64,000 nt of DNA from Acanthochlamys bracteata (Eukaryota > Streptophyta > Magnoliopsida > Pandanales > Velloziaceae): the NCBI GenBank assembly GCA_019914995.1, contig CM034127.1, forward strand, positions 2,914,001 through 2,978,000, in the 5' to 3' direction. A program made the position numbers and the translations under genes. Positions 62,476 through 64,000 of the stretch are shown here, in pieces. Under the pieces are notes generated by a model, which searched no databases, had not been told where the DNA came from, and worked only from the letters and a program-made list of their open reading frames with translations. The number at the start of each line of letters is the position of its first letter. Position 1 is the stretch's first letter.

Positions 62476-63871
62476 ATGGCGGTGGTGGAGCTCAAGCCTA
62501 GGAATTGCAGCAGTTCGTTTCTTGCCTTTCTCGTAGCTGCGGTTGTGCTGCTTGCCTCCGCTATGGGATCTTCGGAGGGACTCGACTCAGCCTCCGCGTC
62601 CGCCTTCGTTCAGAATGCAATCTACTCTAATCGTATCACCGTTTTCTCCAAATCCTATTGCCCGTAATTCGTTTCCTCCATCTCTCAATATCAATTCAAT
62701 ATTCATATCTCCTAATTAAACACTATTACATGCTATGTAGATTTCTTATTGCTTTACAATGAGTTCGATCAATTAAATAATGTGCAAAACTCAGAAAGAA
62801 GTCAGTTTAATAAAAAGTTGATGAAATTGGAGTTCGTTGCATTCAAATTAAGCTTGTGCAAACTTGAATGTCTGTTTAGTGAAGAATTGATGAAAATTTG
62901 TGGAAATTAGTTTAGTGTGAGGCAGGGAGGGTGGTGTCATGAGGATCACCTATTGGGAAATTAATTACTGAAACAATGTGTATTTGAGAGAGAAATTTGT
63001 GGGGAGATTTTGAGCCTTGGAGATGCAGCGGCATGGCTATGATGGAAATGAGAGAGAAGAAAAGGGGAGAGGTAAAAAAGAGATTTTTTGGCTCATGTTT
63101 TGGCAGACATCTGAAGCAAACATAAAGCTTTATCTCTATGATGGGCTTGGAATTGCTTGCACTTTTGTTTGATTTTGGGTGTTATAAGTGGTTTGCTACT
63201 TTGCTGTGGAGTAGCACACTTTAGTTTACACTATGAATCTCCAACCTTCATTTTAAAAGGACATTTTGTATATTATTCTTTTCAGTACTCGTCCTTTTAT
63301 AGTGATAGCTTGATAGTCTTAAAGTAGATATACTATTAAGTTTATTGAGTGTCTTTGATACACTATGTTTGTGTTTTGAGACCTCTAGAAATCTGTGGCA
63401 ACAAGTTCTCTTTCCAAAGACTTTGGCTTGCATAGGATCAAAATCAGTTACGAACTTATGATACCTAGAAACATAGGCTGCATGAACATAGATAATGGAA
63501 CTTGAAACTAAAACACCTGCTTCGATTTGTTACCAATCTTATGCTTGTGACGGTAGTAAGTTTTTATCTCCCATTTAATTGTTGTAGTGTTGGATTGCCA
63601 TAACATGATCAGAGAATATGACAAATTGGTTAACACTCATGTTTGATAGATCCTTATTCAATGCCTTGGTTGGGAAATGGCACTAGTGGTTCTTACCCAA
63701 GCTGACTTGTCAAATTATCGTTCCCAGGATTGCTCCTGAGTACAAACTTACATCAAATTTTGTATTTTTGCTGTTGAATGCTAATTGTCCTTTTCAGGTA
63801 CTCTCATCGTGCTAAACGTGTGTTTGGAGAGCTGCATATGATTCCATACATTGTGGAGCTTGATCTTCGAG
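62476..63871 (+). CDS. Glutaredoxin of the GRXC3/GRXC4 type, 5' part
   Basis: A CC-type glutaredoxin with an N-terminal hydrophobic segment, a glutathione-dependent disulfide reductase expected in the secretory pathway. Exon 1 is 62476-62663 (62 codons plus two bases) and exon 2 is 63798-63871; the gene continues beyond the right edge. Residues ~13-32 (SSFLAFLVAAVVLLASAM) form a signal anchor or signal peptide. The fold then begins SAFVQNAIYSNRITVFSKSYCP, and the intron splits the active site. Exon 2 reads YSHRAKRVFGELHMIPYIVELDLR, so the motif is CPYS instead of the CPYC usual in this branch. The donor is CC|GTAATT and the acceptor ...TTTTCAG; phases agree. The glutathione-binding TVPQVF and GG motifs lie outside the window. 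I preferred the ATG at 62476 over 62398 because the leader length then fits relatives. Confidence 0.88.
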
Positions 63872-64000
63872 GTATATTAATTTGTCAAATGACCTGACTG
63901 GCATGTCTTGCTGTAGCAATTTTCTTAGTCAATCTACCTACTTCCTGTGCTTAATGGGTGACCAAGGCTTCAAGCATTCGTTTGTTTGCCTGAGCTCAGT

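Noticed and set aside
1..64000. CRISPR arrays, rRNA genes, organelle DNA insertions
   Set aside because: None seen: there are no regularly spaced repeats of that type, no rRNA core motifs and no recognisable plastid or mitochondrial genes.

Overview
The window is nuclear DNA of a flowering plant. The evidence is GT-AG introns in the protein genes, angiosperm-type families (ferulate 5-hydroxylase, subfamily-A GATA factor, B-box factor, COBRA-like protein, KIN-7 kinesin with a RING tail, CC-type glutaredoxin), a nuclear tRNA-Pro gene, and AT-rich intergenic DNA full of short MITE-like repeats. Nothing in it identifies the species.

Layout. 1-6611 (+): last ten exons of an S28 serine peptidase, cut by the left edge. 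8.6-9.6 kb (+): a small broken or unresolved gene. 11.9-15.2 kb (-): complete two-exon ferulate 5-hydroxylase (CYP84A). 15.4-24.5 kb: gene-poor, with a three-copy tandem repeat, microsatellites and a run of AT-rich repeats, several with terminal inverted repeats. 24.8-26.0 kb (+): complete two-exon GATA factor. 26-32.3 kb: mostly unassigned, with coding-like minus-strand segments that I could only partly join. 32.6 kb (+): tRNA-Pro(CGG). 33-38.1 kb: more MITE-like DNA around a damaged B-box gene, plus an 851-bp TIR element. 38.9-51.1 kb (-): complete 24-exon KIN-7 kinesin, 1086 aa, with a C-terminal RING finger. 51.7-55.2 kb: AT-rich repeats. 55.35-55.79 kb (+): cupin gene with one in-frame stop. 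58.8-61.4 kb (+): complete six-exon COBRA-like gene. 62.5 kb to the right edge (+): first two exons of a membrane or secreted glutaredoxin.

There are no operons; these are independent genes. Ferulate 5-hydroxylase (syringyl lignin) and the COBRA-like protein (cellulose deposition) both concern the cell wall, but they are 44 kb apart and nothing shows co-regulation.

The most notable points are: two otherwise recognisable genes (B-box and cupin) with discrete inactivating lesions, each with a member of the same MITE family a short distance upstream; an 851-bp TIR element whose two subterminal blocks are in direct rather than inverted orientation; a GC-AG intron and an LKERQ repeat in the kinesin; and tandem duplications at 5.1 and 16.1 kb. 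I found no gene system that I can call new.
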